A DNA stretch of 64,000 bases. It comes from Bacteroidales bacterium. Its GTDB lineage: Bacteria > Bacteroidota > Bacteroidia > Bacteroidales > 4484-276. Positions 44,542-54,042 of this stretch are shown here, in pieces (the first letter of the stretch is position 1; each line of letters begins with the position of its first letter). Location of the stretch: positions 61,001 through 125,000 of the forward strand of contig DASRND010000035.1 in NCBI GenBank assembly GCA_035647615.1, written 5' to 3'. The notes beneath the pieces are model-generated. The model made no database searches. It saw nothing but the letters and a program-made list of their open reading frames with translations, and was not told the DNA's origin. Both the position numbers and the translations under genes were made by a program.

Positions 44542-46017
44542 GTGACCGAGCAAAAGCAAATTAAAAATCAACGACCAAAGCAGTCTTTCCGTTGGAGCCA
44601 TGAAATATTGCTGCTGATTTTGATTGCTGCTTTTGTAATTTTTAAAATCCCACACCTCTCTTTGCCCTATTTTGGTGATGAAGGTTTTGCATTTGGACCC
44701 GCCGTACATCAAATGTACGAGGATGGCCCTAGCTTGCTACCCTCATCACTGCCGCCGGGTTTATCTTACGGACATCCATTATTTTTTCATTTTACTGCAT
44801 CCGTGTGGCTTCGGGTATTTGGTTATTCCATCTTCAACGCAAAGAGCTTTGCACTTTTTGTAACGGTACTTCTTTTATTAAGCCTTTATTATGTGGTGTC
44901 GCGCCGCTTCAACAAGGATGCTGCGCTGCTCACGGTTGTGCTGCTCATGCTTCAACCGGTCTTTATGGCGCAGTCGAGTTTTGTGTTGCTCGAAGTCATG
45001 GTTTCGTTCCTGGCTTTGTGGACGATCTATTTCTGGTTTAAGCGGCGATGGTGGCTCTATGCTTTATTTTCTGCTATGCTGGTGATGACCAAAGAATCAG
45101 GGCTTTTTGTACTATTTGCTCTGGGCGTTTGGCAGCTCATCGAATTCTTTTTGCTGCGCACCGAACCGGTGACGCTACGTAAGTTCGCGCAGCGCTATCT
45201 TATCATGGCCATCCCTGCTTTTGTTTTCGTGCTTTTTCTTTTCGCACAAAAATTAACCTACGGCTGGTTTTTCTCCCCGCTACGCATCCAACATATTAAA
45301 ACCACTGTAGATGGACTAAAACATGCTGCCGGCATTTCCACCAGTATTATCTTCTGGCAGCAGGGACGCTTTTGGCTACAAGGATTTGTATTGGCAGCGC
45401 TGTTGTTTTATTTTTTACGTCCCGGGAAGAGGATTTCGACCCAACAATGGCGGATAATATGGTTTTTGACGTTTTTTATTTTGATCTATCAACTCATCAG
45501 TATTTTCAACTTTCTATCCAACCGCTACTTTCTCGTTGCCATCATGACTTGGATTATTATCACGGCCGTAATGGTAATTGATGGATTTGGCCGTTACCGG
45601 TGGCTGAGCTACTTGATGGCAGCAGCAGTTATTATTTCCCAGGCTTTCTATTTCAGCTCGCGAAATGATTGCCTCGACGATTCATTGGGAGCTGTCGATA
45701 ATATCAAAGTGCACCAGCAGGTAGTTCAATATCTCGAAGAGCATGAGCTTTACAATCATCGCATTCTGACCCACTTTCTGATGTACTCAAATCTGCATCG
45801 ACCGGAAATAGGCTACCTTAGCGGCGATCGGCATTTTAACAACCTGACCATTAAGTTTGATGATAATGTAGAGTATGTTGTGTACAGTAAGGTGGAACAA
45901 TCGCAACTCAAAGATGAATTGAAAAATCCTGGCCTGCGACTGCTCAAGCGTTTTGAGTTGCACGATGCGTGGTCTGAGATTTACATCAACGACAGCAGCG
46001 CTGCACTGAAGCAGTAG
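44542..46017 (+). CDS. GT39/ArnT-like polytopic glycosyltransferase
   Basis: 491 residues starting at GTG (15 bases after the preceding gene). About ten hydrophobic spans are visible, and the first exported loop has the acidic pair FGDEGF (Asp46, Glu47) that is the catalytic site in ArnT/PMT-type enzymes using polyprenyl-phosphate sugars. The C-terminal ~90 residues are soluble (HFLMYSNLHRPEIGYLSGDRHF). It should act at the periplasmic side of the inner membrane. Acceptor unknown: lipid A, glycan or protein are all possible. Confidence 0.8.
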   Translation: MTEQKQIKNQRPKQSFRWSHEILLLILIAAFVIFKIPHLSLPYFGDEGFAFGPAVHQMYEDGPSLLPSSLPPGLSYGHPLFFHFTASVWLRVFGYSIFNAKSFALFVTVLLLLSLYYVVSRRFNKDAALLTVVLLMLQPVFMAQSSFVLLEVMVSFLALWTIYFWFKRRWWLYALFSAMLVMTKESGLFVLFALGVWQLIEFFLLRTEPVTLRKFAQRYLIMAIPAFVFVLFLFAQKLTYGWFFSPLRIQHIKTTVDGLKHAAGISTSIIFWQQGRFWLQGFVLAALLFYFLRPGKRISTQQWRIIWFLTFFILIYQLISIFNFLSNRYFLVAIMTWIIITAVMVIDGFGRYRWLSYLMAAAVIISQAFYFSSRNDCLDDSLGAVDNIKVHQQVVQYLEEHELYNHRILTHFLMYSNLHRPEIGYLSGDRHFNNLTIKFDDNVEYVVYSKVEQSQLKDELKNPGLRLLKRFELHDAWSEIYINDSSAALKQ

Positions 46018-46095
46018 CCAACTTTCTCACTATAAATGGGATTTATTATAAAAATGCAATCGTTATTAAAATTTCAAATGTCAATATCCAAATGA

Positions 46096-46187
46096 CAAAT
46101 AAATCACAAAAACCAAATTTCAAACTCCTGCAGCTATTGTCGTCTGTTTTTCTTAAATTTCACCTTTTGAATTTTGGGATTTATTTG
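46096..46187. repeat. AT-rich inverted repeat between glycosyltransferase and oxidoreductase genes
   Basis: CAAATAAATC (46096-46105) and GATTTATTTG (46178-46187) are exact inverted copies, with weaker pairing on both sides (about 46087-46133 against 46163-46200). Oligo-A/T-rich inverted elements of this kind are frequent between Bacteroidota genes; a related short motif (CAAATGTCAATA) is shared with 51655-51667. Confidence 0.5.
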
Positions 46188-46259
46188 ATCCTTGTTTTTT
46201 TGTTTTTTGGGATTTACCAGTGGGCTTTCAGATTTTAATAAAAAGTAGAGAATTATTTT

Positions 46260-47228
46260 ATGGTTAAAAAAATAAATGTAGGACTCATGGGCTGTGCGGC
46301 CATAGCGCAGCGCTCTGTTGTGCCGGCCATGCTCACGATGCCCGAATACAACGTGGTGGCAGTAGCCAGCCGAACTGCCGAAAAAGCTGAGGCATTTGCA
46401 CGGCAATTTGGCTGCGAAGCCATAACCGGCTATGAAAACCTGCTTTCCCGACCAGACATCGACGCCATCTACATGCCGCTGCCCACCGGCCTGCACCACA
46501 CCTGGGTCATACAAAGTCTCGCCGCCGGCAAACATGTACTTGCCGAAAAATCCATTGCTGCCGATTATGCTTCCGCAGAAGAAATGGTGACTTTGGCCAA
46601 AAAAAATAAGCTGGTGCTGATGGAGGATTTTATGTTTCAATACCACAGCCAGCATAAGTTTATTTTTGATTTGATAAAAAAAGGTGAGATTGGCGAAGTA
46701 CGCGTGTTTAACGCCAACTTTGGTTTTCCGCCTTTGCCCGCCGGCAATTTCCGCTACGACGATGCCGTTGGCGGTGGCGCGCTGCTCGACGCTGCCGGCT
46801 ATACCGTGCGCGCCGTACATTTTGTGCTGGGCAACGATTTCATTGTGAAAGCTGCCAACCTCAAAATCGATCCCAAAACGGGAACCAATATTTACGGAAG
46901 TGCATTTTTGGACAATGGCAATGGCATCAGTGCACACGCTTCTTTTGGCTTCGATCATTATTATCAGGGCAACTACCAAATTTGGGGCACCCGTGGCAAA
47001 ATCACTGCTGACCGTGCTTTTACGCCAAAGCCCGATTTTAGTCCGCTGGTAGTGCTTGAACAGCAAGGCGAACGGCACGAATACCAGCTACCGCCCGACA
47101 ATCATTTTGTAGGCGCTTTACGCGAATTTCATCGCACCATTACCAACGGTACGCCCGAAAAACATTACCACGATGTGCTGTTGCAAAGCAAAACACTGGA
47201 TGATATTCGCCGGCTTTCTGCCCTGTAA
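46260..47228 (+). CDS. Gfo/Idh/MocA-family oxidoreductase
   Basis: 322 residues. An N-terminal Rossmann NAD(P) domain (NVGLMGCAAIAQRSVVPAM), the PLPTGLHHTW and AEKSIAADYASAEEM motif (variant of the usual EKP), and a C-terminal alpha/beta domain with GGGALLDAAGYTVRAVHFV. The Asp-x-x-x-Tyr pair of many sugar dehydrogenases is present. Substrates are commonly nucleotide- or free sugars; here the location among glycosyltransferases and an epimerase suggests a sugar for surface glycan, but this is inference. Confidence 0.85.
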   Translation: MVKKINVGLMGCAAIAQRSVVPAMLTMPEYNVVAVASRTAEKAEAFARQFGCEAITGYENLLSRPDIDAIYMPLPTGLHHTWVIQSLAAGKHVLAEKSIAADYASAEEMVTLAKKNKLVLMEDFMFQYHSQHKFIFDLIKKGEIGEVRVFNANFGFPPLPAGNFRYDDAVGGGALLDAAGYTVRAVHFVLGNDFIVKAANLKIDPKTGTNIYGSAFLDNGNGISAHASFGFDHYYQGNYQIWGTRGKITADRAFTPKPDFSPLVVLEQQGERHEYQLPPDNHFVGALREFHRTITNGTPEKHYHDVLLQSKTLDDIRRLSAL

Positions 47229-47245
47229 ATGTTACTTTTGCACCC

Positions 47246-48190
47246 ATGGAAACTAAGCCGCTAATCTCGATAATCAGCCCGGTGTATGGCGCAGCAGCGT
47301 CGTTAGAGGAGCTGGTGCAACGCATTAAGGCATCGGTCGGAACCATTACCGACAATTATGAAATCATCCTGGTGGAAGATCATGGTCCCGACACTTCGTG
47401 GGAGATCATCGAAAAACTCTGCGCCAGCGACCCCAAAATTATCGGCATCCGCCACAGCCGCAACTTCGGCCAGCAATATGCGCTCAACTGCGGTCTCGAC
47501 CATGCCCGCAGCGAATGGGTAGTCACGCTCGACTGCGACCTGCAGGATCGCCCCGAAGAAATCATAAACCTTTACCAAAAGGCGCAGGAAGGCTTTGACA
47601 TCGTATTGGCCAGCCGCCAAAACCGCCAGGACGACTTCCTGAAAAAGTTTTTCTCACGTATTTTCTATCGTCTGTTGAGCTATCTTACCAACACGCGTAT
47701 GGATCCTTCGGTGGCCAATTTCGCCATTTATCATCACAAAGTTGTAGATGCCCTGCGCAGCATGAACGACTATTACCGCTACTATCCCACCATGATACAT
47801 TGGGTGGGATTCCGCCTCGCCAAGCTTCCCATTGCCCACGCCGAAAGGCCCGACGGCAAAGGCTCTTCCTATAATTTTCGCAAACGCCTCACGCTGGCTT
47901 TCGACACCATCATTTCCTTCTCTGACAAACCCCTGCGCCTTACCGTAAAACTGGGGCTGCTTATCTCATTAATTACCGCCCTGCTGGCCATCGTGCTGGT
48001 GGTACGCTATTTTGTAAAAGCCGAGGCCGTGTCGGGATGGACGAGCACCTTCCTCTCCATCTGGTTCATTTCCGGGCTTATCATCACCATCCTGGGAATG
48101 ATTGGAATTTATGTAGGTAAGATTTTTGAAAACGTAAAAGGACGCCCCACCTACATCGTCGGGCAGCGCCTGAACTATCACGAAAAGTAA
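47246..48190 (+). CDS. GT2 glycosyltransferase with two C-terminal membrane spans (GtrB/ArnC-like)
   Basis: 314 residues. Starts ISIISPVYGAAASLEELVQRI, VEDHGPDTSW, LDCDLQDRPEEI (metal-binding DxD), then two C-terminal spans (LLISLITALLAIVLVVRYF and FISGLIITILGMIGIYVG). Such enzymes attach glucose, GlcNAc or aminoarabinose to undecaprenyl phosphate at the inner membrane. A TACTTTTG box (47233-47240) lies directly before the ATG, which would give an almost leaderless transcript if used. It is followed after three bases by the epimerase gene. Confidence 0.88.
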   Translation: METKPLISIISPVYGAAASLEELVQRIKASVGTITDNYEIILVEDHGPDTSWEIIEKLCASDPKIIGIRHSRNFGQQYALNCGLDHARSEWVVTLDCDLQDRPEEIINLYQKAQEGFDIVLASRQNRQDDFLKKFFSRIFYRLLSYLTNTRMDPSVANFAIYHHKVVDALRSMNDYYRYYPTMIHWVGFRLAKLPIAHAERPDGKGSSYNFRKRLTLAFDTIISFSDKPLRLTVKLGLLISLITALLAIVLVVRYFVKAEAVSGWTSTFLSIWFISGLIITILGMIGIYVGKIFENVKGRPTYIVGQRLNYHEK

Positions 48191-48193
48191 AAC

Positions 48194-49090
48194 ATGCAAA
48201 AAGCTATCGTCATCGGCAGCAATGGCTATCTGGGCCGGCATCTGGCTGATTATCTGCAGCAGCAAGGGTTTGCTACCGCTCTATACGACCTGCAGGGAAA
48301 ATCGCTGCTTCCACAACAATCCTACGCCCGCCTCGACATCACCCAATCTGTAGACTTCGATCAGCTGGATGCGACCGCTGACTTCATCTTTTTTATGGCC
48401 GGGCTTACCGGTACCGGCGCAGGCTTCGACCGGCATGAGGAATTTATACGTGCTAACGAAACCGGCCTGCTCAACCTGCTGCAATGGATGCGCAAAAGTG
48501 GCTGCCGGGCGCGCATCGTCTATCCATCGACAAGGCTGGTTTATAAAGGTGTAAAAGATTATGCGCTGAAGGAATCCGACGCCAAAGAGGCCAAAACCAT
48601 CTATGCCGTCAACAAGCTGGCTGCCGAAAATCTGCTCTGGATGTACCACAATGCTTTCGACATCGACTCCACCATATTTCGGATTTGTGTGCCTTATGGC
48701 AATGTGTTTGGCGGCGGCTTTTCGTACGGTACCATCGGGTTTTTTATCAGCCAGGCACAACAGCATGGCGCCATCACTCTTTTTGGTGACGGAAGCATCC
48801 GGCGCACGTTTACGCATGTATCGGATATTGCAGCGGCGATGGTTGCATCCATTAGGCAACCAAACGCGGAAAACGAAATTTATAATATCGGTGGCGAAAA
48901 CCTCTCGCTGCTGCAGGCTGCACAACTGGTTGCTGATAAATTTGGTGCACAGATAAAATTTGTTGACTGGCCCGAACTGGCGCTCCGCCTCGAATCAGAC
49001 GACACAGTTTTTGATGACAGCAAGCTGCGCAAGGCTACCGGATATAATTACCGGCACACACTGGCTGGGTGGCTGGGTCTGGGGGAGTGA
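48194..49090 (+). CDS. NAD-dependent epimerase/dehydratase (extended SDR)
   Basis: 298 residues. The NAD motif is IGSNGYLGRHLADYL (variant GxxGxxG), the catalytic site is Ser in YPSTRLVY with Tyr-x-x-x-Lys in YAVNKLAAE, and the C-terminal TFTHVSDIAAAM is typical of nucleotide-sugar epimerases and dehydratases. The sugar cannot be told. Only three bases separate it from the preceding gene, so the two are certainly co-transcribed. Confidence 0.87.
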   Translation: MQKAIVIGSNGYLGRHLADYLQQQGFATALYDLQGKSLLPQQSYARLDITQSVDFDQLDATADFIFFMAGLTGTGAGFDRHEEFIRANETGLLNLLQWMRKSGCRARIVYPSTRLVYKGVKDYALKESDAKEAKTIYAVNKLAAENLLWMYHNAFDIDSTIFRICVPYGNVFGGGFSYGTIGFFISQAQQHGAITLFGDGSIRRTFTHVSDIAAAMVASIRQPNAENEIYNIGGENLSLLQAAQLVADKFGAQIKFVDWPELALRLESDDTVFDDSKLRKATGYNYRHTLAGWLGLGE

Positions 49091-49109
49091 TTGAGAGCTT
49101 TATTAATTT

Positions 49110-51605
49110 CTACTCCTGAAAATACACTCGCTTTACGCGTTTTGATATTCCCGTAAGGATTTCGTAAGGTATGGTGCCCATCTCATGGGCGAGTTCTGAA
49201 ATGCTGCGTTCGTTACCGAAAATTACCACCTCATCTCCTTCTTTTACTTCCAGGCCTGTAACGTCGGCCATGGTCATGTCCATACAAATGTTGCCGATGA
49301 CCGGAACGAGTTTATTTTTAATAAAAATATGTCCGCGGCCGTTGCTCAGGATGCGATGAAATCCATCGGCATAGCCAATGGGGATGGTCGCCAGCAGCAT
49401 GTCCTGATCGGCCTTTCCTGCACGCCCGTAGCCGATGGTTTCGCCAGCTGCGATATGTTTTATTTGGGAAATCGTCGACTTGAGTGCACTCACATTTTGC
49501 AACTCCTGCTGCTCCGACTCTATCGGTGCAATTCCATACAAGCCAATTCCCAGCCGAACCATGTCGAACTGCGCGTCAGGATAGCGGTTGATAGCAGCCG
49601 TGTTGAGCACATGTTTCAGCACCGGATGCCCCACCTTATCAATTATCTGATCGGCGAGCTTAGTAAAAAGATGAATCTGGCTGCGCGTAAAATCATCGTC
49701 GGCAGGGACATCGCTCGACGCCAGATGTGTGAAAACACTTTGCACATAAATGCGGCGGTTGGCCAAAATCTGATCCAGTGCAGCTTCAATATCAGCAGCC
49801 TCAAAACCCAACCGGTGCATGCCGGTATCGATTTTTAGATGGATTTTTACGGGTTTGTTGCGCGGCAGCAGGTTGCGGCGAATGGCATCTTCGAGCATCG
49901 TCAGCACCCGAAAGCTGTAAATCTCAGGCTCCAGATTATGGCCGATGATGGCATCGAAACTGTCGTGGTCGGGGTTCATCACCATGATAGGCAGTGTGAT
50001 GCCGGCTTTGCGCAGCTCCACCCCTTCATCGGCGTAAGCCACCGCCAGATAATCTACCTTGTGCAACTGCAGCGCATTGGCCACCTCAAAGCTGCCCATG
50101 CCATAAGAGCCCGCCTTTACCATAGCCATCATGCGCGTGCCGGCTTGCAACCTGCTGTGGTAATAGTTCAGATTGTGGATCAGTGCATCCAGATTGATCT
50201 CGAGCACCGTTTCGTGTGCTTTCTGCTGCAGCGCATGACTTATCTGTTCAAACTCAAACACACGCGCACCTTTGAGCAAGATGCCCTGATTTTGAAATTT
50301 TGTAAATGAAAATGCCTTTAGGAAATCTTCTGTGGTCGGAAAAAATATCGCTTCTCCTGTAAACTGCTCCGATTGCTTGCTGATAGCTTGCCCGATGCCA
50401 ATGAGCCGGTGTATGCTTTTTTGCGCAAGCATCCCGGCAATTTTTCCGTATAGATAAACGTCGCTTTTACCGCTTTGCAGAATATCCGAAAGGATCACGG
50501 TTTTCTCGGTTTGCTGTGTATGCTGATTCAAAAAATCCAAAGCGATAGCAAGCGAGTTGATGTCGGAATTGTAACTGTCGTTAATAATCGTGCAGTTGTT
50601 GATGCCTTCTATCAGTTCCAGCCGCATGGCAATGGGCGTGAGCGCAAGCATACGCTTGTTTATTGTCGTTTGATCGTATCCAAGCAAAATCATCAGCGAC
50701 CAACAATGGATGGCATTTTCGATGGAAGCCTCATCAGAGAAAGGAATGTCGATAGAGATATTGGTATCATTATAAATTCCGCTTATGCGAGATTGTTGCT
50801 TCTGCGGATGCGATACTTCCGTGATGCGCAAAGTTGCCACCTGCTGCCGGCTCCAGGTAAAAACGCTGATGCCCTCCAAAATCTCAGAGCGGATAATCAC
50901 CTCCTGAATGGGTTTGTGATCGGGGCAATAGATCAGCGTGTCCACTTTGGCAAAAAGCTTGAGCTTCTCACCAACTTTTTGCTGGTGGTTAATAAAATTT
51001 TCGCTGTGCGCTTCGCCGATATTGGTAAAGATGCCGATGGTTGGCCGGATAACAGGCTGCAAGTGGATCATTTCCTGCGGCTCAGAAATACCGGCTTCAA
51101 ATATTGCCAGCTCATAGTCGGCGTCCATCTGCCAAACCGAAAGCGGTACACCCACCTGCGAGTTGTAGCTTTTGGGGCTGCGCACCACACGTCGATCGGG
51201 CGAAATAAGTTGGTAGAGCCATTCCTTAACGATGGTTTTTCCGTTGCTGCCGGTAATGCCCACCACCGGAATATCAAAGCGCGAGCGGTAAGCTGCTGCG
51301 AGTGTTTGTAAAGCTATCAGCGTGTTATCGGTGAGAATGAAATTGGCTTCGGGGAAATTTGAGACATCAAAACCGGCATTGGAAATCACAAAATTGCGCA
51401 GCCCATGTTGGTAAAGCTCACCAATGTATTTGTGGCCGTCGTTGCGCTTGCTTTTGAGCGCAAAAAAAATAGTGTTTTCAGCTTTAAAAAGGCGCCGGCT
51501 GTCGATGATGATGTCATTGATGGCAACGTCGGCAACCAGCCAGGGCACGAGTTTTCCCTGGAGAATTTTTACAATCTCACTAATCGTAAACTTCTGGCTC
51601 TGCAT
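49110..51605 (-). CDS. Bifunctional MurF-alanine racemase fusion
   Basis: 831 residues. Residues 1 to about 455 are UDP-MurNAc-tripeptide:D-alanyl-D-alanine ligase, with the ATP loop GITGSNGKT (116-124), NSQVGVPLSVWQMD and the C-terminal ligase domain (MRLELIEGINN, NDSYNSDINS). Residues ~460-831 are alanine racemase: PLP lysine Lys497 in AMVKAGSYGMG and the catalytic Tyr region GYGRAGKAD. Linked activities supply D-Ala and add D-Ala-D-Ala to the peptidoglycan precursor. This fusion is a hallmark of Bacteroidota. Monocistronic on the minus strand, opposite the glycan cluster; cytoplasmic. Confidence 0.95.
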   Translation of the reverse strand: MQSQKFTISEIVKILQGKLVPWLVADVAINDIIIDSRRLFKAENTIFFALKSKRNDGHKYIGELYQHGLRNFVISNAGFDVSNFPEANFILTDNTLIALQTLAAAYRSRFDIPVVGITGSNGKTIVKEWLYQLISPDRRVVRSPKSYNSQVGVPLSVWQMDADYELAIFEAGISEPQEMIHLQPVIRPTIGIFTNIGEAHSENFINHQQKVGEKLKLFAKVDTLIYCPDHKPIQEVIIRSEILEGISVFTWSRQQVATLRITEVSHPQKQQSRISGIYNDTNISIDIPFSDEASIENAIHCWSLMILLGYDQTTINKRMLALTPIAMRLELIEGINNCTIINDSYNSDINSLAIALDFLNQHTQQTEKTVILSDILQSGKSDVYLYGKIAGMLAQKSIHRLIGIGQAISKQSEQFTGEAIFFPTTEDFLKAFSFTKFQNQGILLKGARVFEFEQISHALQQKAHETVLEINLDALIHNLNYYHSRLQAGTRMMAMVKAGSYGMGSFEVANALQLHKVDYLAVAYADEGVELRKAGITLPIMVMNPDHDSFDAIIGHNLEPEIYSFRVLTMLEDAIRRNLLPRNKPVKIHLKIDTGMHRLGFEAADIEAALDQILANRRIYVQSVFTHLASSDVPADDDFTRSQIHLFTKLADQIIDKVGHPVLKHVLNTAAINRYPDAQFDMVRLGIGLYGIAPIESEQQELQNVSALKSTISQIKHIAAGETIGYGRAGKADQDMLLATIPIGYADGFHRILSNGRGHIFIKNKLVPVIGNICMDMTMADVTGLEVKEGDEVVIFGNERSISELAHEMGTIPYEILTGISKRVKRVYFQE

Positions 51606-51678
51606 GGAATTTTAAAGTTTATCATTAAAAATTTGACACACAAAATCTAAATTCCAAATGTCAATAAAATAAAATTCA

Positions 51679-51725
51679 ATAGGCAAAGCCTATAGAAATA
51701 GAAAGGACGAGGCTGAGCCTCGTCC
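51679..51725. repeat. Dispersed palindrome, family B, complete copy 2
   Basis: ATAGGC-AAA-GCCTAT (51679-51693), then ten bases and a 21-bp palindrome with arms GGACGAGGCT (51705-51725): the inverted form of the unit at 18124-18170. It lies between the convergent-downstream region of pdxA and the murF-alr promoter region. Confidence 0.8.
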
Positions 51726-51813
51726 ACACCGGCTACGAAACATAGTGGCACAGAAAATTCATGAACTTTCTCTACAACAACGTTAACCTGATAACCCGAC
51801 AACTTCCCCGTTG

Positions 51814-52902
51814 CTATCGACTGTTATTTCCGTTGTCGTTATCGTCTTCATCGAGCGGATTAGCGTTTGACAGATCAAACTCGGTGCGATTGCGGAAAAT
51901 GTCGCAGGCAAGATATACAGCCGCACGCATGCTAACCTCGCTGGCTTTGTCCTTTCCGGCGATATCATAGGCTGTGCCGTGAGCCGGCGAAGTGCGAATA
52001 ATGGGCAGGCCGGCGGTATAGTTTACACCGCTGTCGAAAGCCAGCGCCTTGAAAGGCACCAACCCCTGATCGTGGTACATGGCCAGAATACCGTCGAACT
52101 GCATGTATTGACTGGTGGCAAAAAAACCGTCGGCAGGATAAGGGCCAAAGACCAGCATGCCATCATCGAAAGCTTTTGCTATGGCCGGAATGATAATCTC
52201 CTGCTCTTCTTTGCCAAGCAGCCCGTTGTCGCCGGCATGTGGGTTGAGTCCCAACAGAGCGATACGCGGTTTTACAATGCCAAAATCACGTCGCAATGTA
52301 TCGTGCATGATCTGCAACTTGTTGAGGATAAGATTTTCGTTGAGTGCGTTCGGAACATCGCGCAAAGGAATGTGGCCTGTAACAACTCCTATGCGGAAAC
52401 CGCCGCTCACCATCAGCATCAGGAAGTTATCAACATTATAACGACTTGCAAAAAACTCTGTGTGTCCGGGGAAATCAAAATCTTTGGACTGGATGTTTTT
52501 CTTGTTGATTGGCGCGGTAACAATGGCATCAATCTCACCGCGATCCATCGACTCCACAGCTGCTTTGAGGGAGAGGTAAGCCATCTCACCACTCGTTTCG
52601 GTAGCTACACCCAGTTGTATTTTCACCTCCTGATCGTCGATGTTTACAATGTTAGCACGGGAAGGATTGGTAGCGTCAGCTTTTTTAACAAGATTAAAAT
52701 TGAAATCCTTTACATTAAGTGTCTTGCGGTGATAAGAGGCTACTTTGGAATTACCAAAAACCACCGGGTTGATCATTTCCATGATACGTTTGTCCATCAG
52801 TGTTTTTATAATCACTTCGTAACCTATGCCGTTGATGTCGCCGTGGGTAAATCCGATGCGAACCTGATATTCCGGTTCGGTAGGTGTTAAATATTCGCTC
52901 AT
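51814..52902 (-). CDS. pdxA: 4-hydroxythreonine-4-phosphate dehydrogenase
   Basis: 362 residues, NAD-dependent enzyme of pyridoxal phosphate synthesis (DXP-dependent route). Family motifs: FTHGDINGIGYEVIIKTL, FPGHTEFFASRY, VTGHIPLRDVP, GLNPHAGDNGLLG, and MYHDQGLVPFKALAFDSGVN ending in RTSPAHGTAYDIAG, whose three histidines bind the metal. The C-terminus carries a short acidic-asparagine tail (DEDDNDNGNN), longer than in E. coli. A -7 box TATCTTTG lies at 52922-52929 (minus strand), 20 bases before the ATG. PLP made here serves tryptophanase and alanine racemase of the same window. Confidence 0.95.
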   Translation of the reverse strand: MSEYLTPTEPEYQVRIGFTHGDINGIGYEVIIKTLMDKRIMEMINPVVFGNSKVASYHRKTLNVKDFNFNLVKKADATNPSRANIVNIDDQEVKIQLGVATETSGEMAYLSLKAAVESMDRGEIDAIVTAPINKKNIQSKDFDFPGHTEFFASRYNVDNFLMLMVSGGFRIGVVTGHIPLRDVPNALNENLILNKLQIMHDTLRRDFGIVKPRIALLGLNPHAGDNGLLGKEEQEIIIPAIAKAFDDGMLVFGPYPADGFFATSQYMQFDGILAMYHDQGLVPFKALAFDSGVNYTAGLPIIRTSPAHGTAYDIAGKDKASEVSMRAAVYLACDIFRNRTEFDLSNANPLDEDDNDNGNNSR

Positions 52903-53138
52903 GCTCTGTATATTTTTGCCGCAAAGATAAACGAAATGCTGAAGGCTGTTGTGTGATGTTGGTTAGATGTCCGATAAAATAAATTGAAGAGAAAAGTAAT
53001 CGCAGCAAAATTCCTTCACAAAAGAGGCGGAATTAATCCGCAAAAAAGCTCCTATAAAAACGTCAAACAATCAGTGAGTTGGCATTAGCTTTGTAATCTG
53101 ATGTTTTGATAAAAACCCATTAGATAAAGTTTAGAAAA

Positions 53139-53948
53139 ATGAAAACAAACAAAATAGCAATGCTGCTAATGATGCTTTTGTTGGCACCAGCAGCCAATGC
53201 ACAGGATATGATTATCAACTACAGCTCCGACACGCTTCGCTGCAAAGTGAAAGAAGTGGGCAGCGAAGAGGTGAAATACATCCGATTTGACTATCCGGCA
53301 GATGTGCTTTTTACAATGGACACCGAAAAAATTCAGAAGCTGATTTTTGAAAATGGACAGGAGCTTACTTTTATCACAGGAATCGACAATCCGACTCATT
53401 ACCTGGATCAAAACAAAAATGTGCTGAAGGTAGATTTCCTGGCCCCACTTACCGGCAACACCACGCTGGCTTACGAATACAGCCTCACGCCCGGTAAAAG
53501 TATGGAAGGTACTATTGGAATTATTGGCCTGGGCATCGATACACGAGACAATAATCCACGTGGCACGTTTATAAAATATGGTGTAAAGTTTATCAAATCC
53601 CCTGATTTTTACGTTCGTAATTTGCGCTATGCCCATATACTCAAAGGCGCCTACATCAAACCCGAAATTGGTTTCGGCTACTACTCTTCTGACGAAGAAG
53701 ACTATTACAACCCCGGCTACCCCGACTATAACCACAGTACCAAACGCATCGAAAATTTTTCTTTAATGATTCAACTGGTGCTTGGTAAACAGTGGGTAAT
53801 CAATGATATCTTTTTGGTGGATTTTTATGCCGGCGCCGGCTATGGCTTCGACAATCAGGGAGGCGAATATCACTATGGTTATGCCATCGTCTCCGACGAA
53901 GTTCCGTTGAGCCTTTCGGCAGGATTAAAAATCGGCATCCTCTTTTAG
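53139..53948 (+). CDS. Exported protein of the outer membrane, function unknown
   Basis: 269 residues; signal peptide MKTNKIAMLLMMLLLAPAANAQ. The first 75 residues of the mature protein (DMIINYSSDTLRCKVKEVGSEEVKYI ... KIQKLIFENGQ) are a small domain repeatedly seen at the N-terminus of Bacteroidota envelope proteins. After it comes a probable barrel (PLTGNTTLAYEYSLTPG, GAYIKPEIGFGYYSS, LVDFYAGAGYGFD) ending in LSAGLKIGILF. A TAGCTTTG box is at 53086-53093. The next gene (rmlC) has its own promoter. Confidence 0.75.
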   Translation: MKTNKIAMLLMMLLLAPAANAQDMIINYSSDTLRCKVKEVGSEEVKYIRFDYPADVLFTMDTEKIQKLIFENGQELTFITGIDNPTHYLDQNKNVLKVDFLAPLTGNTTLAYEYSLTPGKSMEGTIGIIGLGIDTRDNNPRGTFIKYGVKFIKSPDFYVRNLRYAHILKGAYIKPEIGFGYYSSDEEDYYNPGYPDYNHSTKRIENFSLMIQLVLGKQWVINDIFLVDFYAGAGYGFDNQGGEYHYGYAIVSDEVPLSLSAGLKIGILF

Positions 53949-53995
53949 ATACTTCATTTTTTCGCAAAAGCATTCCGGCTGATCCATCTTACAAG

Positions 53996-54024
53996 TTGAA
54001 GTTTTCGGTTCTTGTGTATCTTTG
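53996..54024 (+). promoter_or_regulatory. Promoter of rmlC
   Basis: TTG (53996-53998), spacer 18, TATCTTTG (54017-54024). Predicted start near 54031, so only the ATG at 54043 is possible as start codon. Confidence 0.7.
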
Positions 54025-54042
54025 GCCGCAAATAAATCCAAG

